Below are positions 1 to 11,495 of a DNA stretch of 64,000 nt, piece by piece; positions within the stretch are counted from its first letter, which is position 1; the number at the start of each line of letters is the position of its first letter. Origin of the DNA: Plumapathes pennacea. Its lineage: Eukaryota; Cnidaria; Anthozoa; Antipatharia; Myriopathidae. The DNA is taken from the NCBI GenBank assembly GCA_964036295.1, contig OZ038462.1, forward strand, positions 41,769,680-41,833,679, read 5' to 3'. The notes under the pieces were generated by a model. That model was not told where the DNA came from, ran no database searches, and was given only the letters and a program-made list of their open reading frames with translations. The position numbers were made by a program, and so were the translations under genes.

Positions 1-1987
1 AAACTTGGCAATATTCTTGATTGGATCAATTTGATGGCGTATGACTTGCACGGAGGATGGGAGCCTGTGACAGGACATCACACAGCATTGGTTGGAGATG
101 CCGGAGATCAGCTGACGGTCACATTTGCTGTTACATACTGGATAGATCAAGGGATGCCTGCTGGAAAGATTGCCTTGGGTATGAGTTTCTACGGTCGATC
201 ATTTCTATTGACTGATGCCAATAACAATGGGCTTGGTGCACCAGCAAGTGGAAATGGTCCAGCTGGAGCTTACCTCAAAGAATCAGGGTACATTTCCTAT
301 TACGAGATCTGCACTCGTGCGTTTACCATCGTTACAGACACCTTAGTGAAAGCTCCGTATGGCTACATGGGCCGAGAATGGGTTGGCTTTGATGATGTAG
401 ACAGTCTCCAAGCAAAGATGGATTTGATCAAGGCCAAGAATTTGAGGGGAGGCATGGTTTGGGCCATTGATCTAGATGACTTTAATAACATGTGTGGCAA
501 TGGACAATTTCCACTTATGAATGCTCTGAAAATTGGACTTCAAGGAAGGATGAAGAGTTCAGACAGAGAAAGTACAATGTTAATGTCCGTAACGTCTGCG
601 GTAAAGGCTGCGTTACAAGGATCAACAGTAGAGCCTCTCTCTTTGAAACTCACATCAGCAAGCATCACGGCAAAGGCGAGTTGTTACCCAATTGGGAACT
701 ATGCGTTCCAGCCTGGGATGGACACGTGGTGTGTTGAGAACTGTGCCGTGGGACACTGTCCATCTGACTTGTGCACGTGCATTGGAGCACCTTCACCAGC
801 GGCTCCTACATGTTGGCCCGTTGGTGCATATGTCGGTAACCCAGGAATGGGCCAGTGGTGCATTGACAACTGTGCAGCAGGATATTGTCCACCTACCCAC
901 TGCACATGTTCACATCCATCAGCCAGCCCAATCAATGCTTCAACTAGCCAGAAAATTCCAAACACAAGTTGGCTTCAATCTGTAAACCCTACACCAACAA
1001 GCATCACGACAAGAGCAAGTTGTTATCCAATTGGGAACTATGCTTCCCAGCCTGGGATGGACACATGGTGTGTTGAGAACTGTGCCGTGGGACACTGTCC
1101 ATCTGACTTGTGCACGTGCATTGGAGCACCTTCACCAGCCACTCCTACTTGTTGGCCCGTTGGTGCATATGTCGGTAGCCCGGGAATGGGCCAGTGGTGC
1201 ATTGACAACTGTGCCGCAGGATATTGTCCACCTACCCATTGCACATGTTCACATCCATTAGCCAGCATGATTAATGCTGCAACTAGCAAAGAAATACAGA
1301 AGTTAAACACAGTCTCTGCCACGATACCTGTCACTACGGGAAAACCGAGTTCTCACATAATTGCGTTTGTTAGTTCAGTACCCCAAAAATCAACAGTAAA
1401 GTCTTTGACTTCGAGCTCCACATCAACAAGCGCGACAGCGAGTGCAACCGTTGGTCCAGTGCCCCCAATAGACGAGGAATACGTTCGAGTATGTTATTTT
1501 ACAAACTGGGCTCAGTATAGAAATGGACAAGCCAAGTTCACACCTGCGAATATCGATCCTTTCCACTGTACACACATTATGTATGCTTTTGCGAAGATCG
1601 TGGGACACCAGATCACCAAAATAGAATGGAATGATGAGTCCTTGTTTGCACAGATCAACGCCCTCAAGACAAGTAATCCATCCCTGAAAACGTTGTTAGC
1701 TGTCGGAGGCTGGAACCACGAGGGCGGCAACTTCAGTCCCTTCTCGAGCATGGTGAGCACCGCTGCTAACAGGAAAACGTTCATCGACTCCGTTGTAGTG
1801 TTTCTGCGACAACACAAATTCGATGGACTAGACCTTGACTGGGAATACCCCGGAAATCGCGGTAATTCTCCTCCAGAAGATAAACAGAGATTCACCGTCC
1901 TCTGTCAAGAGCTGTTAGATGCTTTTGAAAAAGAGTCGTCGGATACAGGACAAGCCAGGCTTCTACTGACCGCTGCTGTTGCAGCTG
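1..1987 (+). other. Chitinase exon A (partial): GH18 back half, Cys modules, GH18 front half
   Basis: Frame 1 is open from base 1; comparison with the later copies puts the acceptor about 35 bases upstream of the window. Bases 1-555 encode the GH18 back half ([11 protein letters not shown] to [12 protein letters not shown]). Bases 556-681 are a Ser/Thr linker, 682-1248 four six-Cys modules, 1249-1478 a second Ser/Thr-rich linker, and 1479-1987 the front half of the next GH18 with [11 protein letters not shown]. It is about 700 bases longer than the other copies because only this exon holds the Cys modules. The donor is gcagctg|gtaaga. Confidence 0.9.
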
Positions 1988-4900
1988 GTAAGATTTTGAC
2001 TATTTATTTTCGTCTGCTGTACTTACTTTTTCCTTCTCTTTTCTGTTGCTTTCTCGCATAGAATTCAAGAAGAGTTGAGTTTTAAAATTCAAAAAAGTTG
2101 TATTCAAGACAGAAGTGGTAAAGCAACGTTAAGTCTTTCTCACAAATTTATTTTTGTGTCTTCCGTGCTTTGATCCTGTAGTATGAACTGCTTTTGACAC
2201 AGATAGTCCATTTTCATTACGAGTATAATTTTTAATACATTTTTTAGCAAACAACATCCCTTTCTCCTCTCAATCGAAGTTTTTCTGCTATTTCTTAACG
2301 TCCATCTCTGTTCCCTCTAGATACACCAGACTGGAAAAGTTAATGCCTTGTTTCTTGTTCGGTTTTTAAGGTCACGGAACCATTGACAAAGCCTACGAGA
2401 TAGCCAAACTTGGCAATATTCTTGATTGGATCAATTTGATGGCGTATGACTTGCATGGAGGATGGGATCCTGTGACTGGACATCACGCAGCATTGATTGG
2501 AGATGCCGGAGATCAGCTGACGGTCACATTTGCTGTTACATACTGGATAGATCAAGGGATGCCTGCTGGAAAGATTGCCTTGGGTATGGGTTTCTACGGT
2601 CGATCATTTCTATTGACTGATGCCAATAACAATGGGCTTGGTGCTCCAGCAAGTGGAAATGGTCCAGCTGGAGCTTACCTCAAAGAATCAGGGTACATTT
2701 CGTATTACGAGATCTGCACTCGTGCGTTTACCATCGTTACAGACACCTTAGTGAAAGCTCCGTATGGCTACATGGGCCGAGAATGGGTTGGCTTTGATGA
2801 TGTAGACAGTCTCCAAGCAAAGATGGATTTGGTCAAGGCTAAAAATTTGAGGGGAGGCATGGTTTGGGCCATTGATCTAGATGACTTTAACAACATGTGT
2901 GGAAGAGGACAATTTCCGCTTATGAATGCGTTAAAGATTGGACTTCAAGGCAGAAGAAACAGCTCAGGTGAAGAAAATACAATTGTGATGTCAGCTACAC
3001 CTGCGGTAAAGAGCACACTACAAGGGTCAACAGTAAAGTCTTTGCCTTCGAAGCCCACATCAACACGCGTGACACCGAGTGCAATTGTTGGACCAGTGCC
3101 CTCAATAGATCAGGAATACGTTCGAGTATGTTATTTTACAAACTGGGCTCAGTATAGAGATGGACAAGCCAAGTTCACACCTGCGAATATCGATCCTTTC
3201 CACTGTACACACATTATGTATGCTTTTGCGAAGATCGTGGGACACCAGATCACCAAAATAGAATGGAATGATGAGTCCTTGTTTGCACAGATCAACGCCC
3301 TCAAGACAGGTAATCCATCCCTGAAAACGTTGTTAGCTGTCGGAGGTTGGAACCACGAGGGCGGCAACTTCAGTCCCTTCTCGAGCATGGCGAGCACCGC
3401 TGCTAACAGGAAAACGTTCATCGATTCCGTTGTAGTGTTTCTGCGACAACACAAATTCGATGGACTAGACCTTGACTGGGAATACCCCGGAAATCGCGGT
3501 AATTCTCCTCCAGAAGATAAACAGAGATTCACCGTCCTCTGTCAAGAGCTGTTAGATGCTTTTGGAAAAGAGTCGTCGGATACAGGACAAGCCAGGCTTC
3601 TACTGACCGCTGCTGTTGCAGCTGGTAAGATTTTGACTATTTATCTTCGTCTTCTGTACTTACTTTTCCTTTCCTTTTCTGTTGCTTTCTCGCGTGGAAT
3701 TCAAGAAGAGTTGAGTTTTAAAATTCAAAAAAGTTGTATTCAAGACAGAAGTGGTAAAGCAACGTTAAGTCTTTCTCACAAATTTATTTTTGTGTCTTCC
3801 GTGCTTTGATCCTGTAGTATGAACTGCTGTTGACGCAGACAGTCCATTGTCATTACGAGTATAATTTTTAAAATATATTTTTTGGCAAACAACATCCCTT
3901 TCTTCTCCCAACCGAAGTTTTTCTGCTATTTCTTAACGTCCATCTCTGTTCCCTCTAGATGCACCAGACTGGAAAAGTTAATGTCTTGTTTCTTGTTCGG
4001 TTTTTAAGGTCACGGAACCATTGACAAAGCCTACGAGATAGCCAAACTTGGCAATATTCTTGATTGGATCAATTTGATGGCGTATGACTTGCATGGAGGA
4101 TGGGATCCTGTGACTGGACATCACGCAGCATTGGTTGGAGGTGCCGGAGATCAGCTGACGGTCACATTTGCTGTTACATACTGGATAGATCAAGGGATGC
4201 CTGCTGGAAAGATTGCCTTGGGTATGGGTTTCTACGGTCGATCATTTCTATTGACTGATGCCAATAACAATGGGCTTGGTGCTCCAGCAAGTGGAAATGG
4301 TCCAGCTGGAGCTTACCTCAAAGAATCAGGGTACATTTCGTATTACGAGATCTGCACTCGTGCGTTTACCATCGTTACAGACACCTTAGTGAAAGCTCCG
4401 TATGGCTACATGGGTCGAGAATGGGTTGGCTTTGATGATGTAGACAGTCTCCAAGCAAAGATGGATTTGGTCAAGGCTAAAAATTTGAGGGGAGGCATGG
4501 TTTGGGCCATTGATCTAGATGACTTTAACAACATGTGTGGAAGAGGACAATTTCCGCTTATGAATGCGTTAAAGATTGGACTTCAAGGCAGAAGAAACAG
4601 CTCAGGTGAAGAAAATACAATTGTGATGTCAGCTACACCTGCGGTAAAGAGCACACTACAAGGGTCAACAGTAAAGTCTTTGCCTTCGAAGTCCACATCA
4701 ACACGCGTGACACCGAGTGCAATTGTTGGACCAGTGCCCTCAATAGATCAGGAATACGTTCGAGTATGTTATTTTACAAACTGGGCTCAGTATAGAGATG
4801 GACAAGCCAAGTTCACACCTGCGAATATCGATCCTTTCCACTGTACACACATTATGTATGCTTTTGCGAAGATCGTGGGACACCAGATCACCAAAATAGA

Positions 4901-7900
4901 ATGGAATGATGAGACCTTGTTTGCACAGATCAACGCCCTCAAGACAAGTAATCCATCCCTGAAAACGTTGTTAGCTGTCGGAGGTTGGAACCACGAGGGC
5001 GGCAACTTCAGTCCCTTCTCGAGCATGGTGAGCACCGCTGCCAACAGGAAAACGTTCATCGATTCCGTTGTAGTGTTTCTGCGACAACACAAATTCGATG
5101 GAGTAGACCTTGACTGGGAATACCCCGGAAATCGCGGTAATTCTCCTCCAGAAGATAAACAGAGATTCACCGTCCTCTGTCAAGAGCTGTTAGATGCTTT
5201 TGAAAAAGAGTCGTCGGATACAGGACAAGCCAGGCTTCTACTGACCGCTGCTGTTGCAGCTGGTAAGATTTTGACTATTTTTCTTTGTCTGCTGTACAAA
5301 AAAGTTGTATTCAAGACAGTAGTGGTAAAGCAACGTTAAGTCTTTCTCACAAATTTATTTTTGTGTCTTCGGTGCTTTGATCCTGTAGTATGAACTGCTT
5401 TTGACGCAGATAGTCCATTGTCATTACGAGTATAATTTTTTAAATATATTTTTAGGCAAACAACATCCCTTTCTCCTCTCAATCGAAGTTTTTCTCCTAT
5501 TTCTTAACGTCCATCTCTGTTCCCTCTAGATACACCAGATTGGAAAAGTTAATGTCTTGTTTCTTGTTCGGTTTTTAAGGTCACGGAACCATTGACAAAG
5601 CCTACGAGATAGCCAAACTTGGCAATATTCTTGATTGGATCAATTTGATGGCGTATGACTTGCATGGAGGATGGGATCCTGTGACTGGACATCACGCAGC
5701 ATTGGTTGGAGATGCCGGAGATCAGCTGACGGTCACATTTGCTGTTACATACTGGATAGATCAAGGGATGCCTGCTGGAAAGATTGCCTTGGGTATGGGT
5801 TTCTACGGTCGATCATTTCTATTGACTGATGCCAATAACAATGGGCTTGGTGCTCCAGCAAGTGGAAATGGTCCAGCTGGAGCTTACCTCAAAGAATCAG
5901 GGTACATTTCGTATTACGAGATCTGCACTCGTGCGTTTACCATCGTTACAGACACCTTAGTGAAAGCTCCGTATGGCTACATGGGCCGAGAATGGGTTGG
6001 CTTTGATGATGTAGACAGTCTCCAAGCAAAGATGGATTTGGTCAAGGCTAAAAATTTGAGGGGAGGCATGGTTTGGGCCATTGATCTAGATGACTTTAAC
6101 AACATGTGTGGAAGAGGACAATTTCCGCTTATGAATGCGTTAAAGATTGGACTTCAAGGCAGAAGAAACAGCTCAGGTGAAGAAAATACAATTGTGATGT
6201 CAGCTACACCTGCGGTAAAGAGCACACTACAAGGGTCAACAGTAAAGTCTTTGCCTTCGAAGCCCACATCAACACGCGTGACACCGAGTACAATTGTTGG
6301 ACCAGTGCCCCCAATAGACGAGGAATACGTTCGAGTATGTTATTTTACAAACTGGGCTCAGTATAGAGATGGACAAGCCAAGTTCACACCTGCGAATATC
6401 GATCCTTTCCACTGTACACACATTATGTATGCTTTTGCGAAGATCGTGGGACACCAGATCACCAAAATAGAATGGAATGATGAGTCCTTGTTTGCACAGA
6501 TCAACGCCCTCAAGACAGGTAATCCATCCCTGAAAACGTTGTTAGCTGTCGGAGGTTGGAACCACGAGGGCGGCAACTTCAGTCCCTTCTCGAGCATGGT
6601 GAGCACCGCTGCCAACAGGAAAACGTTCATCGATTCCGTTGTAGTGTTTCTGCGACAACACAAATTCGATGGACTAGACCTTGACTGGGAATACCCCGGA
6701 AATCGCGGTAATTCTCCTCCAGAAGATAAACAGAGATTCACCGTCCTCTGTCAAGAGCTGTTAGATGCTTTTGAAAAAGAGTCGTCGGATACAGGACAAG
6801 CCAGGCTTCTACTGACCGCTGCTGTTGCAGCTGGTAAGATTTTGACTATTTATTTTCGTCTGCTGTACTTACTTTTCCTTTTCTTTTCTGTTGCTTTCTT
6901 GCGTGGAATTCAAGAAGAGTTGAGTTTTAAAATTCAAAAAAGTTGTATTCAAGACAGTAGTGGTAAAGCAACGTTAAGTCTTTCTCACAAATTTATTTTT
7001 GTGTCTTCCGTGCTTTGATCCTGTAGTATGAACTGCTTTTGACGCAGATAGTCCATTGTCATTACGAGTATAATTTTTTAAATATATTTTTAGGCAAACA
7101 ACATCCCTTTCTTCTCTCAATCGAAGTTTTTCTGCTATTTCTTAACGTCCATCTCTGTTCCCTCTAGATACACCAGATTGGAAAAGTTAATGTCTTGTTT
7201 CTTGTTCGGTTTTTAAGGTCACGGAACCATTGACAAAGCCTACGAGATAGCCAAACTTGGCAATATTCTTGATTGGATCAATTTGATGGCGTATGACTTG
7301 CATGGAGGATGGGATCCTGTGACTGGACATCACGCAGCATTGGTTGGAGATGCCGGAGATCAGCTGACGGTCACATTTGCTGTTACATACTGGATAGATC
7401 AAGGGATGCCTGCTGGAAAGATTGCCTTGGGTATGGGTTTCTACGGTCGATCATTTCTATTGACTGATGCCAATAACAATGGGCTTGGTGCTCCAGCAAG
7501 TGGAAATGGTCCAGCTGGAGCTTACCTCAAAGAATCAGGGTACATTTCGTATTACGAGATCTGCACTCGTGCGTTTACCATCGTTACAGACACCTTAGTG
7601 AAAGCTCCGTATGGCTACATGGGTCGAGAATGGGTTGGCTTTGATGATGTAGACAGTCTCCAAGCAAAGATGGATTTGGTCAAGGCTAAAAATTTGAGGG
7701 GAGGCATGGTTTGGGCCATTGATCTAGATGACTTTAACAACATGTGTGGAAGAGGACAATTTCCGCTTATGAATGCGTTAAAGATTGGACTTCAAGGCAG
7801 AAGAAACAGCTCAGGTGAAGAAAATACAATTGTGATGTCAGCTACACCTGCGGTAAAGAGCACACTACAAGGGTCAACAGTAAAGTCTTTGCCTTCGAAG

Positions 7901-10900
7901 CCCACATCAACACGCGTGACACCGAGTACAATTGTTGGACCAGTGCCCCCAATAGACGAGGAATACGTTCGAGTATGTTATTTTACAAACTGGGCTCAGT
8001 ATAGAGATGGACAAGCCAAGTTCACACCTGCGAATATCGATCCTTTCCACTGTACACACATTATGTATGCTTTTGCGAAGATCGTGGGACACCAGATCAC
8101 CAAAATAGAATGGAATGATGAGTCCTTGTTTGCACAGATCAACGCCCTCAAGACAGGTAATCCATCCCTGAAAACGTTGTTAGCTGTCGGAGGTTGGAAC
8201 CACGAGGGCGGCAACTTCAGTCCCTTCTCGAGCATGGTGAGCACCGCTGCCAACAGGAAAACGTTCATCGATTCCGTTGTAGTGTTTCTGCGACAACACA
8301 AATTCGATGGACTAGACCTTGACTGGGAATACCCCGGAAATCGCGGTAATTCTCCTCCAGAAGATAAACAGAGATTCACCGTCCTCTGTCAAGAGCTGTT
8401 AGATGCTTTTGAAAAAGAGTCGTCGGATACAGGACAAGCCAGGCTTCTACTGACCGCTGCTGTTGCAGCTGGTAAGATTTTGACTATTTATTTTCGTCTG
8501 CTGTACTTACTTTTCCTTTCCTTTTCTGTTGCTTTCTCGCGTGGAATTCAAGAAGAGTTGAGTTTTAAAATTCAAAAAAGTTGTATTCAAGACAGAAGTG
8601 GTAAAGCAACGTTAAGTCTTTCTCACAAATTTATTTTTGTGTCTTCCGTGCTTTGATCCTGTAGTATGAACTGCTGTTGACGCAGATAGTCCATTGTCAT
8701 TACGAGTATAATTTTTTAAATATATTTTTAGGCAAACAACATCCCTTTCTTCTCTCAATCGAAGTTTTTCTGCTATTTCTTAACGTCCATCTCTGTTCCC
8801 TCTAGATACACCAGATTGGAAAAGTTAATGTCTTGTTTCTTGTTCGGTTTTTAAGGTCACGGAACCATTGACAAAGCCTACGAGATAGCCAAACTTGGCA
8901 ATATTCTTGATTGGATCAATTTGATGGCGTATGACTTGCATGGAGGATGGGATCCTGTGACTGGACATCACGCAGCATTGGTTGGAGATGCCGGAGATCA
9001 GCTGACGGTCACATTTGCTGTTACATACTGGATAGATCAAGGGATGCCTGCTGGAAAGATTGCCTTGGGTATGGGTTTCTACGGTCGATCATTTCTATTG
9101 ACTGATGCCAATAACAATGGGCTTGGTGCTCCAGCAAGTGGAAATGGTCCAGCTGGAGCTTACCTCAAAGAATCAGGGTACATTTCGTATTACGAGATCT
9201 GCACTCGTGCGTTTACCATCGTTACAGACACCTTAGTGAAAGCTCCGTATGGCTACATGGGCCGAGAATGGGTTGGCTTTGATGATGTAGACAGTCTCCA
9301 AGCAAAGATGGATTTGGTCAAGGCTAAAAATTTGAGGGGAGGCATGGTTTGGGCCATTGATCTAGATGACTTTAATAATATGTGTGGAACAGGGCAATTT
9401 CCACTCATGAATGCATTGAAGATTGGACTTCAAGGCCGAAGAAACAGCTCAGGCGAAGAAAATACAATTGTGATGTCAGCTACACCTGCGGTAAAGAGCA
9501 CACTACAAGGGTCAACAGTAAAGTCTTTGCCTTCGAACCTCACTTCAACAAGTGTGTCGTCGAGTGTAATTGTTAGCGCATTTTCTCCAACAGAATATGT
9601 CCGAGTGTGTTATTTTTCGAACTGGGCTCAGTACAGAGATAGCCAAAGCAAATTCACGCCTGCTGATATCGACCCTTTTCTATGTACACACATTATGTAT
9701 GCTTTCGCGAAAATCTCGGAACATCAGATCAAGAAAGTAGAATGGAATGATGAGACCTTGTATGAAGAAATCAACGCCCTTAAGACAATTAATCCATCTA
9801 CAAAGACATTGTTAGCTGTCGGAGGTTGGAACCACGAGGTTGGCAACTTCAGCCCCTTCTCGAGCATGGTGAGCACTGCTGCCAACAGGAAAACGTTCAT
9901 TGATTCCGTTCTGGTGTTTCTAAGACAACACAAATTTGATGGACTAGACCTTGACTGGGAGTACCCTGGAAATCGCGGTAATTCTCCTCCAGAAGATAAA
10001 CAGAGATTTACCGTCCTCTGTCAAGAGCTGTTAGATGCTTTTGAGAAAGAGGCATCGGATACAGGACAAGCCAGGCTTCTACTGACCGCTGCGGTTGCAG
10101 CTGGTAAGATTATTTGACCACTATTCAATTTAAGGTATTTTGTTGAAGAGATAGTAAACTTTTTGGTGTGGGTCATTTGTAAAGCTGTTTTCACATACTG
10201 TCAGAAGAAAATATGTCATTAGAATCAGGACGAGACGACTGTTGCTTTCAGTGCACTTCATTTGAAGTTGTTAATATTTTCAACGTTGCAGTCTCGTAAG
10301 TTGTCAGCTGTACGGGAGGTTCAACTGTATTTGTTCAAAGGAATACTCATAGTATTGCCAACAAGACTAAAGGCCAATTCACGCTGGACGCGTCGCGACA
10401 CGCCGTAACTACATGCGTTGTCACTTTGAAATTAGCCCTTGATCTATTTGTACGGCATCGTTCTGAGTTGACGCGTTGTCGCTATGACGCGCCGTGTCCG
10501 GTGTGAATCGGATTGAAGGAATGACCGGGATCTAATTTTGTCGCGTTGTCACGTGCAGTTACGGCGTGTCGTGACGCGTCCAGTGTGAATTGGCCTTAAG
10601 ACATGAACTTGCCAATGCTGTAGTAGTTGTTGTCGCTGATTTAGCAGTTGGACCTAACACCATTTTTTCCAGTAAAATTAAGTTTTCGGCAATGCCTTCA
10701 TTTGAATTTATCTTTTTGTGTTTGATGATATGTCGTTTATCTTGATGTTTGTAAAACGTTTCTTTTCAATAATTTATCCAATGCCGTTTTGATTTAGGTC
10801 GTGCGAATGTCGACAAAGCCTATGAGATTAACAAGCTTGGCCAAACTCTCGACTGGATCAATTTGATGACATATGACTTTCATGCGAGTGGGGAAGCCAA

Positions 10901-11495
10901 AACGGGTCACCACACCGCCCTAGTGGGACCCCCTGAGGATGAGATGACTGTGTCTTTTAGCACTCAATACTGGATTGACAACGGGATGCCACCCAGCAAG
11001 ATTGCTTTAGGTTTGGCACTTTATGGCAGATCTTTTAGATTGACAGACAGCAATGATCATGGAATTGGTGCGCCCAGCAGTGGAACTCCTCAACCAGGTC
11101 CTTACACCAGGGACGCCGGATTCTTGTCATATTACGAGATTTGCAGTCAAAATTTTAAGGTTGTACTTGACCCGTCCGTAAGGGCGCCATATGGTTACTC
11201 TGGCAACGAGTGGGTTGGATTTGATGACGCAGCCAGTGTGGCAGTAAAGGTCCAGACACTTATCAAGTCCAAGAGCTTGAAAGGTGCTATGTTTTGGGCT
11301 ATTGATTTGGATGATTTTCAGAATATGTGCGGACGTGGAAGGTTTCCACTGATCAAAGCCGCGAAGGACACATTGGAGAGAGATGTGAATACGACAAAAG
11401 CGCCCGCAGAAAGGTCTCGAGCAATAATACCATCGTTGGATCTAGTTTTAACTATGTGTTTTTGTATCGTAACATCTCTGATAGGTTTTCTCTGA
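1..11495 (+). CDS. Multi-domain GH18 chitinase (5' truncated by the window)
   Basis: Seven exons join in one frame: 1-1987, 2371-3624, 4009-5262, 5580-6833, 7218-8471, 8856-10103 and 10798-11495 (stop). They give 2,982 residues. All six introns are phase 1, with gtaaga donors and (t)ag acceptors. Joining GCTG to GTCACGG restores the GH18 stretch [18 protein letters not shown], which matches human chitinase AAVPAG...Y..DKIAQ, so these are exons of one protein and not separate genes. Each GH18 has [19 protein letters not shown], the catalytic [11 protein letters not shown] motif (DxxDxDxE with the acid Glu) and MAYDLHGGW. The enzyme should hydrolyse chitin beta-1,4 links outside the cell. Six domains are complete; one lacks its front half, which lies upstream. 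Signal peptide and promoter are outside the window. Family assignment is firm. The single-transcript model is inference from splice phase and the absence of any start or promoter between copies. Confidence 0.9.
682..1248 (+). repeat. Four six-cysteine modules, arranged as a duplicated pair
   Basis: Modules lie at 682-780, 811-909, 1021-1119 and 1150-1248. Each fits C-(Y/W)P-(I/V)G-x-Y-x(3)-PGM-x2-WC-x2-NC-x2-G-x-CP-x3-C-T-C. Modules 1 and 3 are nearly identical, as are 2 and 4, so a two-module block was duplicated with a 339-bp offset. Six cysteines per module suggest three disulfides. The pattern resembles small Cys-rich modules appended to secreted carbohydrate-active enzymes of marine invertebrates. 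A chitin-binding role is inference from that resemblance and from the position between two GH18 domains. Confidence 0.75.
2371..3624 (+). other. Chitinase exon B (1,254 bp, phase 1-1)
   Basis: First full repeat exon, 418 codons. It runs from [12 protein letters not shown] through the GH18 back half (about residues 1-190), a ~50-residue Ser/Thr linker, and the front half of the next domain ending AAVAAG. It completes the GH18 begun in exon A. It differs from exons D and E at a few residues (ALIGDAG, SIDQEYV, SSMAST, DAFGKES). The flanking introns are nearly identical to those of the other copies. Confidence 0.9.
4009..5262 (+). other. Chitinase exon C (1,254 bp, phase 1-1)
   Basis: Same structure as exon B. 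The catalytic segment reads [11 protein letters not shown], a conservative Leu-to-Val change that keeps all acidic residues; GGAGDQ replaces GDAGDQ near the start. The following intron (5263-5579) is 67 bp shorter than its sisters. Confidence 0.9.
5580..6833 (+). other. Chitinase exon D (1,254 bp, phase 1-1)
   Basis: Same structure as exon B. Its 418-residue translation is identical to exon E, which implies very recent duplication or gene conversion. It carries the linker variant [17 protein letters not shown]. Confidence 0.9.
7218..8471 (+). other. Chitinase exon E (1,254 bp, phase 1-1)
   Basis: Protein identical to exon D; the few nucleotide differences are silent (for example atgggt/atgggc near 7620). 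The following 384-bp intron matches introns 2 and 4. Confidence 0.9.
8856..10103 (+). other. Chitinase exon F (1,248 bp, mosaic copy)
   Basis: 416 codons. The first ~500 bp match exons B-E almost exactly. From about 9536 to 9830 the linker and the start of the next GH18 diverge strongly ([34 protein letters not shown]). The last ~150 bp again match closely. The catalytic [11 protein letters not shown] is intact. The following intron (10104-10797) is unrelated to the other array introns, so this exon marks the right edge of the homogenised array. Confidence 0.9.
10371..10596. mobile_element. 226-bp MITE with ~41-bp terminal inverted repeats, TAA target duplication
   Basis: The left end aggccaattcacgctggacg and the right end, read on the other strand (aggccaattcacactggacg), are inverted copies over about 41 bases with few mismatches. 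TAA flanks both ends (10368-10370 and 10597-10599). The TIRs plus a 3-bp TWA-type duplication fit a PIF/Harbinger-like non-autonomous element. It lies in the last chitinase intron and has no coding capacity. Confidence 0.75.
10798..11495 (+). other. Chitinase last exon: diverged GH18 back half and hydrophobic C-terminus
   Basis: It starts with [20 protein letters not shown] after the gatttag acceptor and completes the sixth full GH18 ([34 protein letters not shown]). It is clearly diverged from the array copies. After the domain come a short spacer ([11 protein letters not shown]) and about 20 hydrophobic residues ([19 protein letters not shown]) directly before the stop. That fits a GPI-attachment signal; a C-terminal membrane anchor is the alternative. 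It suggests a cell-surface enzyme. Confidence 0.88.

Larger units (their letters stand above)
1988..8855 (+). repeat. Tandem exon-plus-intron array, ~1,638-bp period
   Basis: Exon starts at 2371, 4009, 5580, 7218 and 8856 are spaced 1638, 1571, 1638 and 1638 bp apart. Introns of 383, 384, 317, 384 and 384 bp share nearly the same sequence (for example tttcttgttcggtttttaag before each acceptor). Near-identity in introns as well as exons shows recent unequal crossing-over or gene conversion and not only protein-level selection. Copy number in the assembly may be wrong. Confidence 0.92.

Noticed and set aside
1512..8379. Recurrent 127-aa antisense frames in every chitinase exon
   Set aside because: They repeat only because the sense exons are copies. 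Composition is atypical, no motif is recognised, and they lie opposite the conserved catalytic codons.
2436..8656. Each ~450-aa chitinase frame as a separate gene
   Set aside because: Each frame starts and ends inside a GH18 domain, carries a splice donor before its stop, and has no promoter or signal peptide. Splicing in phase 1 gives continuous complete domains.
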